Below the pieces are notes generated by a model. That model was given only the letters and a program-made list of their open reading frames with translations, had not been told where the DNA came from and made no database searches. Positions 1-8,577 of a stretch of 64,000 nucleotides of DNA are shown here, piece after piece. Made by a program: the position numbers and the translations under genes. Within the stretch, counting starts at the first letter, position 1; every line of letters begins with the position of its first letter. This stretch comes from Nitratidesulfovibrio sp. SRB-5 (GTDB lineage: Bacteria; Desulfobacterota; Desulfovibrionia; Desulfovibrionales; Desulfovibrionaceae), in assembly GCF_019931275.1 (NCBI RefSeq), contig NZ_JAIOTY010000001.1, positions 1,708,650 to 1,772,649 on the forward strand. Reading direction: 5' to 3'.

Positions 1-355
1 CGCCTCGTGGGGGACTGTCCCGCGTGGGGACAGGAATACCGCGAAGCTACTGTGGCCTGAAGACTTGATGAAGTATAACTTGGGGTTTCTCCGTTTGGAG
101 AAGGGGACGGGACACGGACGCATGACGTCAGGAAGGATGCCAACCACAACCGCATGCCCGCCCCCGGAGATGCGCAGCAATGCGCGTGCGCCGGGGGCGG
201 GCGACGGTTTGGCCAGTCATGAAAGGCATGGAGGTCATGAACGGGTAGGCCGGAACGACACCGGTGGATTCACCGTGTGCCCGGACAGGCGCGGGCTCGG
301 GGGAGGCAGGCAACGGTGCCGTCGGAAAAATGGGCCGCCCTGCGCTGCCGTGTCC
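1..355. other. Gene-free left edge
   Basis: No open frame here looks like a real protein; the frames that are open are antisense to, or run into, the CDF gene that ends at 356. The only structure seen is the long GC hairpin at 156-202. The 3' end of a gene lying to the left of the window cannot be excluded. Confidence 0.5.
156..202. terminator. Long GC hairpin, possible bidirectional terminator
   Basis: A perfect 12-bp stem (156-167 pairs with 191-202, arm GCCCGCCCCCGG) encloses a 23-nt loop that can itself form a small TGCGCA/TGCGCG hairpin. It lies 150 bp past the stop of the minus-strand CDF gene. There is no clear T-run on either side, so a terminator role is inference from position and stem strength. 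Confidence 0.4.
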
Positions 356-1807
356 CTATTCCCCCACCGGCTCCATGTGCACCACCACCCGGTGCAGTTC
401 GGGCAGGCTGGCGCGCAGACGCGCCTCCAGGGCGGCGGACACCCGGTGCGCCTCGGTGACCGGGGTTTCTGGGGCCATCCGGCAGTGAAAGCTGAGGGAG
501 ATGTCCTCGCCCTGTCTGCGGACGTGCATGTGGTGGCAGTCGCACACGCCGGGCTCCATGTCGGCGGCGGCCTGCACGGCAGCCTGGATGCGCGGCGATT
601 CCATCAGGCGTGACGGCGCGGTTGGAGAGGCGCCCAGCGTGTCCTGTGCGGGTTCGATGTGCGTGGCCACGTGCAGCGGCCCCAGTTCGGCACGCAGCGA
701 TTCTTCAAAGGCGGTGACGCGAGCATGCGCGTCGGCTAGTGGCATGCGCCCTTCAAGTTCCACATGAAGTTCCACCATCAGGTCGTGCGGGGCGTCGACT
801 TCTGCTTGCGTTTCAATGACTTCCACTGCGTGTACCGGTAGTGCATGGGCGGCGGCCACGCAACGGATGCGATCCAGCACGCCCCGCTCCCCGGCCTGTT
901 GCGGCTCGAAATGGATGGTCACGTCCGCGCCGGGGGCCACCTCGTGCACGGCTGCCTCCGCCTGCCGGGTGATCTCGTGGGCCGCGTCCAGTGACAACCC
1001 TGCCGCCACGATGATGGTCATGTCCACGAAGGCGTGCGGCCCGCTTTCGCGCAGGCGGATGCGTTCCACCCGCACCACGCCGGGCTGGGCGTTCACTGTG
1101 GCCTCTATGCGCCCGGCAAGGCCCGCGTCGCCGCCGTCCAGCAGGGCATCCACGGCGCGGCGGCCAAGCCCCAGACTGACGTGCACCACGATGACGCACA
1201 CCGCAAGGGCTGCCACGGCGTCGGCGCGTTCCAGCACGGGGCGCAGGGCCGAGCCTTCCGGCAACAGATCCGCCCCCAGCAGGGCCAGCAGGCCCACGAT
1301 GACCACGGCGGATGACCAGATGTCGGTGGAGAAGTGCAGCGCGTCGGCCTCCAGGGCCTGGCTGTTGTATTTCTTGGCCACGCGGCGCAGCATGCGCGAG
1401 CGGGAGATGTCCACCACGATGGACACGCCCATTACCCCAAGGCCCCATACCGACGGCACCACGATTTCCGGCTCCACGAACAGCCGGTGCATGGCCTCCC
1501 ACACGATCCATCCGCAAGTGACCAGCAACAGCAGCGTTTCCACCAGGGCGGAAAGGTTTTCGACCTTGCCGTGCCCATAGGGATGGCGCGCGTCGGGCGG
1601 GCGGGAGGAGATGCGCACCGCGAACCACGTGACGGCGGCGGCCACCAGGTCCAGGCCGCTGTGGGCCGCTTCCGACAGGATGCCCAGGCTGTTGGTGGAC
1701 AGGCCCACCACCAGCTTGAGCGCGGTCAGCAGCACGGCGGCCAGCACCGAGGACAACGCGGCGGCATTCTTTTCGCGCAGGGCGGTTTCGTAATCGTGGG
1801 GTTGCAT
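356..1807 (-). CDS. Cation diffusion facilitator (CDF) metal exporter with three tandem C-terminal domains
   Basis: Inner-membrane proton/metal antiporter of the CDF family, 483 aa. The N-terminal part (about 15-215) holds the membrane helices. It carries the two metal-site signatures HxxxD in helix 2 (His49, Asp53) and helix 5 (His158, Asp162), plus the HPYGHGKVE loop near 75-83. Ordinary CDF proteins are about 300 aa with one cytoplasmic dimerisation domain ending in H-x-EP. Here that domain seems to occur three times: about 225-302 (ends IHFEP), 305-386 (ends THIEP) and 405-480 (ends VHMEP). The third copy has a Cys/His cluster, CDCHHMH at 422-428. Start chosen for a GGAGG just upstream. 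The substrate (Zn, Fe, Co or Mn) cannot be told from sequence. The family is certain; the triplication is my reading of the repeats. Confidence 0.9.
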   Translation of the reverse strand: MQPHDYETALREKNAAALSSVLAAVLLTALKLVVGLSTNSLGILSEAAHSGLDLVAAAVTWFAVRISSRPPDARHPYGHGKVENLSALVETLLLLVTCGWIVWEAMHRLFVEPEIVVPSVWGLGVMGVSIVVDISRSRMLRRVAKKYNSQALEADALHFSTDIWSSAVVIVGLLALLGADLLPEGSALRPVLERADAVAALAVCVIVVHVSLGLGRRAVDALLDGGDAGLAGRIEATVNAQPGVVRVERIRLRESGPHAFVDMTIIVAAGLSLDAAHEITRQAEAAVHEVAPGADVTIHFEPQQAGERGVLDRIRCVAAAHALPVHAVEVIETQAEVDAPHDLMVELHVELEGRMPLADAHARVTAFEESLRAELGPLHVATHIEPAQDTLGASPTAPSRLMESPRIQAAVQAAADMEPGVCDCHHMHVRRQGEDISLSFHCRMAPETPVTEAHRVSAALEARLRASLPELHRVVVHMEPVGE

Positions 1808-2112
1808 GACGCCTCCGGGCTGTCCTGTCCTGAATATCCTGTGAGTTCCTGCAAGATTCCGCGGGGTGCGGAGCGGATGCGCACCGCCGGGGCAGGCAAA
1901 AGGTGCACGTGCCGCTTCACCCGCCGGGGCCGCTACGGCTCGCGGGCCGCCAGGGCACGGGCCGGAGAACTGGCGCTCGGCATGTTAGCACGGGCAGTTC
2001 GGCGTGACCAGCGAAGAGCGCATCCTGCCGTCATTGATGATGAACATCGACTTCAGGCAGGCGGTTGCGCGCAAAGATGAGCGCGCCGGAAAGGCGCGGT
2101 TGGAAAAGCCGA
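1808..2112. other. Spacer between CDF gene and DUF1653 gene
   Basis: About 305 bp with no credible gene. A short hairpin lies just past the DUF1653 stop (CGCGCC at 2082-2087 pairs with GGCGCG at 2093-2098) and may help end that transcript. The CDF promoter should lie here, but no convincing -35/-10 pair was found. Confidence 0.35.
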
Positions 2113-2481
2113 CTACTGGGACGGCAAGCGCAGCTCGGCAATAACATGGGCGCGGGCGTCGTCGGGCAGGTCGGCGTGGGCAACCGGGGTGAACCGGCGC
2201 ACGCGCTGGCCGTCGGCGCTGTCCTTCCAGCCGTGGAATTCGTCGTACGGGCGGGTGAACAGCGCATGGCCGGACGGGTACAGGGTGCGGTACACCACCA
2301 CCCTGCCCTCGGTGGCCGTGTCCAGCGCCTCGCCCACCACCTGATAATACCGCCCCTTGAAGTGCCGGAAGAAGGCGTGCCCGGGAAGGATGGCTTCCGA
2401 CACGCCGGGTTGGTCCGGGGCTTGGCCGGTCTTGTCGAGCCCGCTCCCGCCATGTCCGTTGACGCTCTCATTCCGTGGCAT
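2113..2481 (-). CDS. DUF1653 domain protein
   Basis: Small soluble protein of 122 aa. The C-terminal two thirds match the DUF1653 pattern: G..FRHFKGRYYQVVG, then VVVYRTLYP, LFTRPYDEF and a final RF.P. Function is unknown. The first 30 residues are Gly/Gln-rich and not part of the domain. It stands alone between the CDF gene and the lut operon on the same strand. Confidence 0.8.
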   Translation of the reverse strand: MPRNESVNGHGGSGLDKTGQAPDQPGVSEAILPGHAFFRHFKGRYYQVVGEALDTATEGRVVVYRTLYPSGHALFTRPYDEFHGWKDSADGQRVRRFTPVAHADLPDDARAHVIAELRLPSQ

Positions 2482-2521
2482 GGTTCCCCCTTGGTTTGCA
2501 GGTTTGCCGCACCATGCGCGA

Positions 2522-2556
2522 CGCGCCGGAAAAAGGGAATCCCCCTTTCCGGCGCG
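2522..2556 (-). terminator. Hairpin after lutABC
   Basis: An 11-bp stem (CGCGCCGGAAA at 2522-2532 with TTTCCGGCGCG at 2546-2556) sits 65 bp past the lutC stop in the direction of transcription. The loop can add AAGGG/CCCCC pairing. It probably ends the lut transcript; there is no long U-tract. Confidence 0.5.
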
Positions 2557-2620
2557 CGGTTGTCAGCGGTTGGCGAGTTCAGCCCCGCGCCAAACGGGTA
2601 TTCGCCCGGCGGCGCGGCGC

Positions 2621-3277
2621 CTATTCCAGCACCAGCACGATCAGTTCCTTGGGCCCGTGCACCCCGAACGCCAGGGTCATCTCGATGTCCGCCGTCTTGG
2701 ACGGACCGGAGATGAGCAGTGCGTTGGTGGGCATGTTTTCGGCCCAGCGCATTTCGCGCATGGCCTCGGCAAGGGTGCTGTAGATGGTGTCGGCCTTCAG
2801 CAGCGCCACATGCACCGTGGGCACCAGCGAAAGCAGGCGCGGTTCCTGCGGCGTGGGCCAGACGATGAGCGTGCCGTTTTCGGCAATGCCGCCCAGGGTC
2901 GAGGTGATGCCCACGTCGATGCCGAACAGCTCGTCGCGGAAGGCCTCCACGTTTTCGCCGTAGGGCACCAGCCTGGGCATTCCCTTGCCCTTGATCTTGG
3001 AACGCAGGGTGCCGCCAAACCACGCATCGTGGCCGTACGTCAGGGTCGTGGCCTCGCGGGCCTTCAGCAGTTCCGCCAGCTTCGCGGGCCATTCCGCCTC
3101 GGGCAGCACGTGCACTTCCGAGCGCACGGTTTCCATGCGCTTTTTCAGCAGTTCGATGCGCTGGGCCTTGTCCAGCATGGGAGCCTGCCAGGTGCCGCCC
3201 TGGGGCACGTAGGGCGAAACGGTGGTGCGCGCCGCGTGCAGGCGCGCGAAGATGCGGTCGCGGGCGGTGCTACTCAT
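2621..3277 (-). CDS. lutC: LUD-domain protein, LutC-type subunit of lactate utilisation complex
   Basis: Third gene of a lutABC operon; 218 aa. LutA, LutB and LutC together oxidise L-lactate to pyruvate in the cytoplasm. The LUD fold is recognised from the C-terminal block SGPSKTADIE followed by GVHGPKELIVLVLE, and from the middle block DVGITSTLGGIAENGT. The start at 3277 (MSSTARDR) overlaps the lutB stop by 8 bp and has GAGGGG upstream; a longer in-frame start at 3325 would lie inside lutB. Translation is probably coupled to lutB. Confidence 0.85.
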   Translation of the reverse strand: MSSTARDRIFARLHAARTTVSPYVPQGGTWQAPMLDKAQRIELLKKRMETVRSEVHVLPEAEWPAKLAELLKAREATTLTYGHDAWFGGTLRSKIKGKGMPRLVPYGENVEAFRDELFGIDVGITSTLGGIAENGTLIVWPTPQEPRLLSLVPTVHVALLKADTIYSTLAEAMREMRWAENMPTNALLISGPSKTADIEMTLAFGVHGPKELIVLVLE

Positions 3278-4697
3278 GGCGGATCCCCTCTTCCTTGGCG
3301 AGTTGGTGCAGGCTCTTGGGCGCAAAGCGCGGCGCGGTGCGCACGCTGGTCCACGCCTTCAGCGGGCCGACGTTGGGCAGCTTGTCGCCGAACCTGCCCA
3401 GCATGGACACCACGAACCTGTTCAGCGCCGGGATGCGGTAGGTCAGTTCCCAGCCCTTCCAGACCAGGGTTTCCAGCAGGTTCTTCTTGGCGCCGTGCCC
3501 CTTGACCACGCCGTCGCCCTTCTCGTCGTACGCTTCCGTACGCATGCGCCGGATGATGCCCGGAATGGGGATGCGCACCGGGCACACCTCTTCGCAGGCA
3601 TTGCACAGGCTGGACGCGGTGGCCAGCACGCCCTTGTCGGCCAGTCCGTCGATCTGCGGGGTGAGTATCTTGCCGATGGGGCCGGGGTACACCGAACCGT
3701 AGGCGTGCCCGCCGATGCGGATGTACACCGGGCAGTGGTTCAGGCAGGTGCCGCAGCGGATGCATTGCAGGGTGCGGCGCAACTGGGCGTCGGCCAGCAT
3801 TTTCGAGCGGCCGTTGTCCAGGATGACCAGGTGGATTTCCTTGGGGCCGTCGCGCTCGCCGTCCTTGCGGGGGCTGGTGATGCAGTTGACGTAGGTGGTG
3901 ACCAGCTGGCCCGTGGCCGATGCCGTCAGCAGGCGCAGCAGCGGAGGCAGGTCGGACAGCGATTCCACCACCTTCTCAAGGCCCATGACGGCCACGTGCA
4001 CCGGTGGCACCGTGGTGCACATGCGCCCGTTGCCTTCGTTCTCCACCAGCACCAGGGTGCCCGTTTCCGCCACGGCGAAGTTGACGCCCGAAAGGCCCAC
4101 GTGACCGGTGCGGAACTTTTCGCGCAGGGTCTTGCGGGCGATGGCGTTCAGTTCCTCCACCACGTCGGTGTAGGGAATGCCTTGCAGGTTGTCGGCGAAG
4201 ATGCGTCCCACCTGCTGGCGGTTCTTGTGCACGGCGGGCACGATGATGTGCGAGGGCGGCTCGTGGTTCAGCTGGATGATGAACTCGCCAAGGTCCGTTT
4301 CCAGCGCCTCTATGCCGTGGGTTTCCAGGAAGTGGTTCAGGTGCATTTCTTCCGAGACCATGGACTTGCCCTTCACCAGCTTGGTGGCGTCGTGGCTGCG
4401 CATGATGCCCAGGATGATCTCGTTGGCTTCAGCGGTGGTTTCGGCCCAGTGCACGATGATGCCGTTTTCCGTACACTTGCGTTCCAGCCGTTCCAGCAGT
4501 TCCGGCAGCTTGGCCAGGGCCTTGCGCTTGGCGGCTTCCGCGTCGTCGCGCATGCGTTCGCGCTCTGCCGCGTCGGGCAGCACGGCCACGCGCTTTTTCA
4601 TCAGACCGGTAAGGGCCGACTTGAAGTTGGCGCGCAACTGGCGGTCGGCAAGGGCCTCGGTGACGTTGGCCGTAAAGTCGAGGTGCTGGCTACCCAT
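3270..4697 (-). CDS. lutB: LutB-type iron-sulfur lactate utilisation protein
   Basis: Cytoplasmic Fe-S subunit, 475 aa, of the LutABC lactate-oxidising complex. The N-terminal LUD region (about 60-290) includes GKSMVSEEMHLNHFL and a VSGVNFAVAETGT-like block. Two ferredoxin-type cluster sites follow: CIRCGTCLNHCP and CNACEEVCP. The C-terminal domain is the usual LutB tail. The start at 4697 (MGSQHLDF) overlaps the lutA stop by 8 bp in the same ATG-NNN-TAG pattern as lutB/lutC, with GGGAG upstream; a start at 4724 would be internal to lutA. Confidence 0.9.
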   Translation of the reverse strand: MGSQHLDFTANVTEALADRQLRANFKSALTGLMKKRVAVLPDAAERERMRDDAEAAKRKALAKLPELLERLERKCTENGIIVHWAETTAEANEIILGIMRSHDATKLVKGKSMVSEEMHLNHFLETHGIEALETDLGEFIIQLNHEPPSHIIVPAVHKNRQQVGRIFADNLQGIPYTDVVEELNAIARKTLREKFRTGHVGLSGVNFAVAETGTLVLVENEGNGRMCTTVPPVHVAVMGLEKVVESLSDLPPLLRLLTASATGQLVTTYVNCITSPRKDGERDGPKEIHLVILDNGRSKMLADAQLRRTLQCIRCGTCLNHCPVYIRIGGHAYGSVYPGPIGKILTPQIDGLADKGVLATASSLCNACEEVCPVRIPIPGIIRRMRTEAYDEKGDGVVKGHGAKKNLLETLVWKGWELTYRIPALNRFVVSMLGRFGDKLPNVGPLKAWTSVRTAPRFAPKSLHQLAKEEGIRHE

Positions 4698-5451
4698 TGA
4701 TGCGCTCCCATATGAATTCGGCAAGGTGGCGGGGCGCCACGGGCACGCCCTTGTGCTCCATGGCCCCGCCGATGTTCATCAGACAGCCGCAGTCGCCGGA
4801 AAGGATGGCCGAGGCGCCGGTGGCGCGGATGTCCTCGATCTTGTCCGCCACCATGGCGGCGGAGATTTCCGGCTGCTTGATGGAGAAGGTGCCGCCAAAG
4901 CCGCAGCATTCGTATTCGCGTTCTATCTCCACCAGTTCCACGTTGGACAGCTGGCCGATGAGCGCCTTGGCGGCAGCCGTGGCCCCCATTTCGCGCATGG
5001 CGTGGCACGAGGAATGCCAGGTTACCTTCACCGGCTTGCCCTTGTCCTCGTAGCGCACGTGCAGGGCGTTGTGCAGAAAGTCGCCCAGTTCGAAGACCCG
5101 TTCGGAAAACTTGCGCACGTCGAAGTATTCCGGGTCGTTGGCGAACATTTCCGGGTAATGGTGGCGCATCATGCCCGCGCACGAGCCAGAGGGCACCACG
5201 ATGGGCCAGTCTGCCCTGGAGAACGCCTTGATCTGCGCCCTGGCAACGGCCTTGGCTTCTTCAAGAAAGCCGGAATTGTACGCGGGCTGGCCGCAGCACG
5301 ACTGTTCCTGCGGAAAGACCACTTCCACCCCGGCGCGGCGCAGCAGGTGGATGCCTGCCATGCCCGCCTGCGGGAACGACATGTCCACGAGGCAGGTGCC
5401 GAAGTAATAGACGGTTTTCACGTCGCGGGGATAGGTGAAGGTATGGGCCAT
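4690..5451 (-). CDS. lutA: LutA-type cysteine-rich (CCG-domain) oxidoreductase subunit
   Basis: First gene of the lut operon, 253 aa, related to the CCG subunits of heterodisulfide reductase and glycolate oxidase (GlpC/HdrB). Two copies of the cysteine-rich domain are visible. The first has C20, CCG at 52-54 and C91; the second has SSCH and ECCGFGG near the C-terminus. Each copy can hold an Fe-S cluster. The start at 5451 (MAHTFTYP) has AGGAAGG upstream; the open frame upstream to 5658 is Pro/His/Arg-rich and probably untranslated. Head of the operon, opposite ydfG. Confidence 0.9.
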   Translation of the reverse strand: MAHTFTYPRDVKTVYYFGTCLVDMSFPQAGMAGIHLLRRAGVEVVFPQEQSCCGQPAYNSGFLEEAKAVARAQIKAFSRADWPIVVPSGSCAGMMRHHYPEMFANDPEYFDVRKFSERVFELGDFLHNALHVRYEDKGKPVKVTWHSSCHAMREMGATAAAKALIGQLSNVELVEIEREYECCGFGGTFSIKQPEISAAMVADKIEDIRATGASAILSGDCGCLMNIGGAMEHKGVPVAPRHLAEFIWERING

Positions 5452-5606
5452 GTGTGCCTTCCTGTGTTGCGGTTGGACGTGCGCCACGCGCGGCGGGATG
5501 GTCCGGTGCGGCAGGGAAATGGTCTGTCTTGGCCGGGGGCGCGACAAGGCCGGAAGCGCACCGGCTTCGGGGGCTGCCGCACCGGAATGCGGCAGTGTTT
5601 GTGACA

Positions 5607-5636
5607 AGCCTAGCACGGGGGCGCGTTCCATGTCGA
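5607..5636 (-). promoter_or_regulatory. Candidate sigma-70 promoter for lutABC
   Basis: On the minus strand TCGACA (5631-5636), an 18-bp spacer and TAGGCT (5607-5612). It is the best match in the divergent region but not strong. Confidence 0.3.
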
Positions 5637-5714
5637 TACGCAGGTGCTGCGCATGCAACCTCGATTTTGCGTCTGCCCGCTGAGTATCTACCGCCGTTTG
5701 TGCGTGCGAACGGC

Positions 5715-5743
5715 TTGCCTGCCGGACGCACCGGGGCTAGTAT
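5715..5743 (+). promoter_or_regulatory. Candidate sigma-70 promoter for ydfG
   Basis: TTGCCT (5715-5720), a 17-bp spacer and TAGTAT (5738-5743). Good spacing and a near-consensus -10. Start point would be near 5750. Confidence 0.5.
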
Positions 5744-5877
5744 GCGCCTCCGTGCCGCCGCCCGACCTTGCACATGCCACTACGGGGCCAACTCCGGTCC
5801 GGTGCGGGCATGGCTGCCCCGTCCCGGACCATCCGGGCCTGCGGCCTTCACAGGAACTTTCAGCACAGGATGCCACC

Positions 5878-6681
5878 ATGACCGCCACAGTTGCCACCAC
5901 CCGCGCCATTTCCGCCCCATCTGCCTCACGCGGGGGCATCGTCTGCATCACCGGGGCCACCGCCGGGTTCGGCGCGGCCACTGCCCGCCGCTTCGCCGCC
6001 GAAGGCTGGCGCATCATCGCCACCGGGCGTCGCCATGACCGGCTGGATGCGCTGGTCACGGAACTGGGCGACGGCAACTGCCTGCCGCTGTGCTTCGACG
6101 TGCGCGACGGCGATGCGGTGCAGGCCGCATTTGGGAACCTGCCCGAGGCGTGGCGCGCCGTGGACGTGCTGGTGAACAACGCGGGCCTGGCACTGGGGCT
6201 GGAACCCGCCCACCGTTGCAGCATGGACGACTGGATGAACATGGTGGACACCAACATCAAGGGGCTGCTGCACGTCACCCGCGCCCTGCTGCCTGGCATG
6301 GTGGAGCGGGGGCGCGGCCACGTGGTCAACATGGGGTCCATCACCGGCTCCTATGCCTACCCCGGGGCCAACGTGTATGGTGGCACCAAGGCCTTCGTGA
6401 TGCAGTTTTCGCGCGGCCTGCGGGCAGACCTGCACGGCACGGGCGTGCGGGTGACCAACATCGAGCCGGGGCTTGCGGAAAGCGAGTTTTCCGTGGTGCG
6501 CTTTGGCGGTGATGCCGACCGCGCCGCCAAACTGTACGAAGGCGCATCCGCCCTGCGCCCGGAAGACATTGCCGACACCATCGCTTGGGCCGTGTCCTGT
6601 CCTGCGCACGTCAACGTGAACCGCATCGAGGTCATGCCCACCAGCCAGTCCTTCGGCGCGCTGCCCGTGCACCGCGCCTGA
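5878..6681 (+). CDS. ydfG: YdfG-type NADP-dependent 3-hydroxy acid dehydrogenase (short-chain dehydrogenase)
   Basis: Short-chain dehydrogenase of 267 aa, very close to the E. coli YdfG family, which acts on L-allo-threonine, L-serine and 3-hydroxypropionate/malonic semialdehyde. Visible motifs: cofactor loop TGATAGFG (25-32), the RR of the NADP-binding ATGRRHDR block, NNAGLALG (100-107), and the catalytic Ser154, Tyr167 and Lys171 (YxxxK). The closing EPGLAESEFSVVRF, PAHVNVNRIEVMPTSQS and NVHR-like end are family-specific. The start at 5878 has AGGA 8 bases upstream; about 18 extra N-terminal residues precede the usual start. Followed by its own terminator. Confidence 0.9.
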   Translation: MTATVATTRAISAPSASRGGIVCITGATAGFGAATARRFAAEGWRIIATGRRHDRLDALVTELGDGNCLPLCFDVRDGDAVQAAFGNLPEAWRAVDVLVNNAGLALGLEPAHRCSMDDWMNMVDTNIKGLLHVTRALLPGMVERGRGHVVNMGSITGSYAYPGANVYGGTKAFVMQFSRGLRADLHGTGVRVTNIEPGLAESEFSVVRFGGDADRAAKLYEGASALRPEDIADTIAWAVSCPAHVNVNRIEVMPTSQSFGALPVHRA

Positions 6682-6693
6682 CATCGTCCGAAA

Positions 6694-6720
6694 CTCCGGG
6701 CGATCGCCCGGAGGTCTTTT
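6694..6720 (+). terminator. Rho-independent terminator of ydfG
   Basis: A 20-base perfect palindrome (6694-6713, arm CTCCGGGC around GATC) followed by GTCTTTTTCC. Confidence 0.75.
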
Positions 6721-6841
6721 TCCTTCCCGGCGAACCGCCCGGTGCTGTACAATCCGCCTGCCCTGCCCCGCCAGCCGTGTCCCATACGGTCGGGCGGGGC
6801 ACCCGGGCATGCACACCCTGCCACCCCATCGGAGCGGCACC

Positions 6842-7444
6842 ATGAGCGCCATCGCCAACCTGTTCGTGACCACCTTCGTCAAGATGTTCTTTTTGCTGAC
6901 GCCGTTTTTCGTGCTGACCATGTTCCTGACCATGACCAGGGACATGGCGCCCCAGGCGCAGCGCAGGCTGGCCGTGCGCGTGGGCGTGGCCGTGTACGCC
7001 GTGTGCATGTGCCTGTACTTTTTCGGCGAATACATCTTCGACCTGTTCGGCATTACCCTGGACGCCTTTCGCATCGGTTCCGGCTCGCTGCTGTTCCTTT
7101 CCGCCGTGGCCCTGGTGCGCGACCCCTCGCCCTCGCGCGTGCAGGAGGTAAACGGCGACATCAGCGTGGTGCCGCTGGCCATTCCCATCACCGTGGGGCC
7201 CGCCACCATCGGTGCGCTGATGGTCATGGGCGCCACGGTGCGCGCCCCGCTGGAACGCGTCATAGCCAGCCTGGGCCTGCTGGCCGCCGTGGTGTGCGTG
7301 GGGGGAATCCTGTACATCGGACCGGCCATCGAAAAGCTGCTGGGCCGCACCGGCATTTCCATCCTGAGCAAGATCACCGGGCTGATCCTGGCGGCCCTGT
7401 CCGCGCAGATCGTGTTCACCGGGGTGCGCGGATTCCTTAACTGA
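6842..7444 (+). CDS. MarC family integral membrane protein
   Basis: Inner-membrane protein of 200 aa with about six hydrophobic segments, matching the MarC/NAAT family (UPF0056). The marks are an N-terminal helix with FFLLTPFFVLTMFL, the block LAIPITVGPATIGALMV and a final GLILAALSAQIVFTGVRGFL. Some members are described as amino-acid or small-molecule transporters, but the role of most is unknown. The start at 6842 has GGAG at the right distance; an upstream ATG at 6809 lacks one. Monocistronic between two terminators. Confidence 0.85.
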   Translation: MSAIANLFVTTFVKMFFLLTPFFVLTMFLTMTRDMAPQAQRRLAVRVGVAVYAVCMCLYFFGEYIFDLFGITLDAFRIGSGSLLFLSAVALVRDPSPSRVQEVNGDISVVPLAIPITVGPATIGALMVMGATVRAPLERVIASLGLLAAVVCVGGILYIGPAIEKLLGRTGISILSKITGLILAALSAQIVFTGVRGFLN

Positions 7445-7561
7445 CAACGGGGGCGGCTGCCCGCCCGTCAGTTGGTTTTCCGCCCCCGCACTGTCCGTTC
7501 CTCATCCGTCTCCACCGGCAGGCCATCCTGCCCGCCAGTCCCTTTTCGAGACCAAATGTTC

Positions 7562-7592
7562 CCGGCCACCCGTTCACCTGACGGGTGGCCGG
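7562..7592 (+). terminator. Terminator of marC-like gene
   Basis: A perfect 12-bp stem (CCGGCCACCCGT 7562-7573 with ACGGGTGGCCGG 7581-7592), 7-nt loop, followed by TTCTGTTCGT. Confidence 0.65.
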
Positions 7593-7773
7593 TTCTGTTC
7601 GTCACAGGCACTCTCCGATCTCTGCGGCGGGCGAACGGGCGCGGAATGGATGCAGAGGCTGGGGGCGCCCTGCACGGCGGGACAACCTGAACTTTTCGGG
7701 CCGCACGGGGTCAGGGGCCAGCGGCGCGGTAATCTGATGAAAATCCCGCACGCGGCATCCACCGGACAAACGA

Positions 7774-7805
7774 AAGGGCGGCCTCCCTCGCGGGGGGCCG
7801 CCCTT
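7774..7805 (-). terminator. Terminator of trxA-trxB-bamD operon
   Basis: A 10-bp stem (AAGGGCGGCC 7774-7783 with GGCCGCCCTT 7796-7805). On the minus strand it is followed by TCGTTTGTCC, about 30 bp past the bamD stop. Confidence 0.65.
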
Positions 7806-7836
7806 GTGCGTCATGCTGTGTCCGGTACCGTTGCGC

Positions 7837-8577
7837 CTACAGCCACTTGAACCAGCGCTTCCACGAGCCTTCGCGCTGTTCATGCACCTGCTGCGACTGC
7901 TGCTGGCGGTACTTGAGGTAGGCGACCTTGCCCTTTTCTTCGGCATGGCTGCGCAGGTCTTCGATTTCCGGGAAGTTCTCCACCACGTACACGTAGCGGC
8001 GCCAGGCGGCGCCGTAGCGTTCGGCGCGCCAGAAGAAGTCGCCGATGTACAGTTCGCGCTCGGCAAGGAGGCGGCGGCATTCGGCGATGTGCTGCTTGGC
8101 CTTCTCGGCATATTCGGTGCCGGGGTAGCTTTCGCGCAGGCGCTGGTAGTACTGGATGGCTTCCGTCAGGCCCGTGGTGGGCCGGTCGATGGACAGGAAG
8201 GCCTTCTGGCGCGACTGCCCCACCTGGTACAGCACGTAGGGAATGGCCTCGTGCCGGGGGTGCAGGGTTTCGAATTCCTTGTAGGCTTCGCCCGCCAGCA
8301 GGTAGTCCTCGTCCAGGAAGTGCGCGTCGGCAAGCGAGAGCTCGGCCTCGATGGTATACGGGCTGAACGGGAACTGTTCCTTCAGCTTGCTGAAGGATTC
8401 CGCAGCTTCGCCGTAGCGCTTCTCGCGCATGGAGTCGTTGCCGGCCTCGAAGAGTTCCTGCGCGGTTTCTTCCGGCGGAGGCAGGTAGAAGTAGTCGATG
8501 ATGCCGCAGCCCGAAAGCAGCAACACCAGCAGCACAGGGGGCAAAACGGCCAGGAGACGGGAGAGGGCGTTACGCAT
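7837..8577 (-). CDS. bamD: Outer-membrane assembly lipoprotein BamD
   Basis: Essential TPR lipoprotein of the BAM complex, which inserts beta-barrel proteins into the outer membrane; 246 aa. A signal peptide ends in a lipobox LSGC with Cys24 as the lipid site. Then come TPR-like repeats with the family blocks [55 protein letters not shown] and [21 protein letters not shown]. It starts inside the trxB stop (ATGCGTAA, 8 bp overlap), so translation is coupled. Pairing bamD with thioredoxin genes suggests only a shared housekeeping transcript. Confidence 0.92.
   Translation of the reverse strand: MRNALSRLLAVLPPVLLVLLLSGCGIIDYFYLPPPEETAQELFEAGNDSMREKRYGEAAESFSKLKEQFPFSPYTIEAELSLADAHFLDEDYLLAGEAYKEFETLHPRHEAIPYVLYQVGQSRQKAFLSIDRPTTGLTEAIQYYQRLRESYPGTEYAEKAKQHIAECRRLLAERELYIGDFFWRAERYGAAWRRYVYVVENFPEIEDLRSHAEEKGKVAYLKYRQQQSQQVHEQREGSWKRWFKWL

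Larger units (their letters stand above)
5452..5877. other. Divergent control region between lutABC and ydfG
   Basis: 426 bp with no gene. It holds a candidate promoter facing each way (5607-5636 minus, 5715-5743 plus), and so a long leader for lutA (about 150 nt) and for ydfG (about 130 nt). Confidence 0.45.
7445..7836. other. Convergent spacer between marC-like gene and bamD
   Basis: 392 bp where two transcription units meet. It carries a terminator for each (7562-7592 and 7774-7805). The rest shows no gene; open frames here are short and Arg/Pro-rich. Confidence 0.5.
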
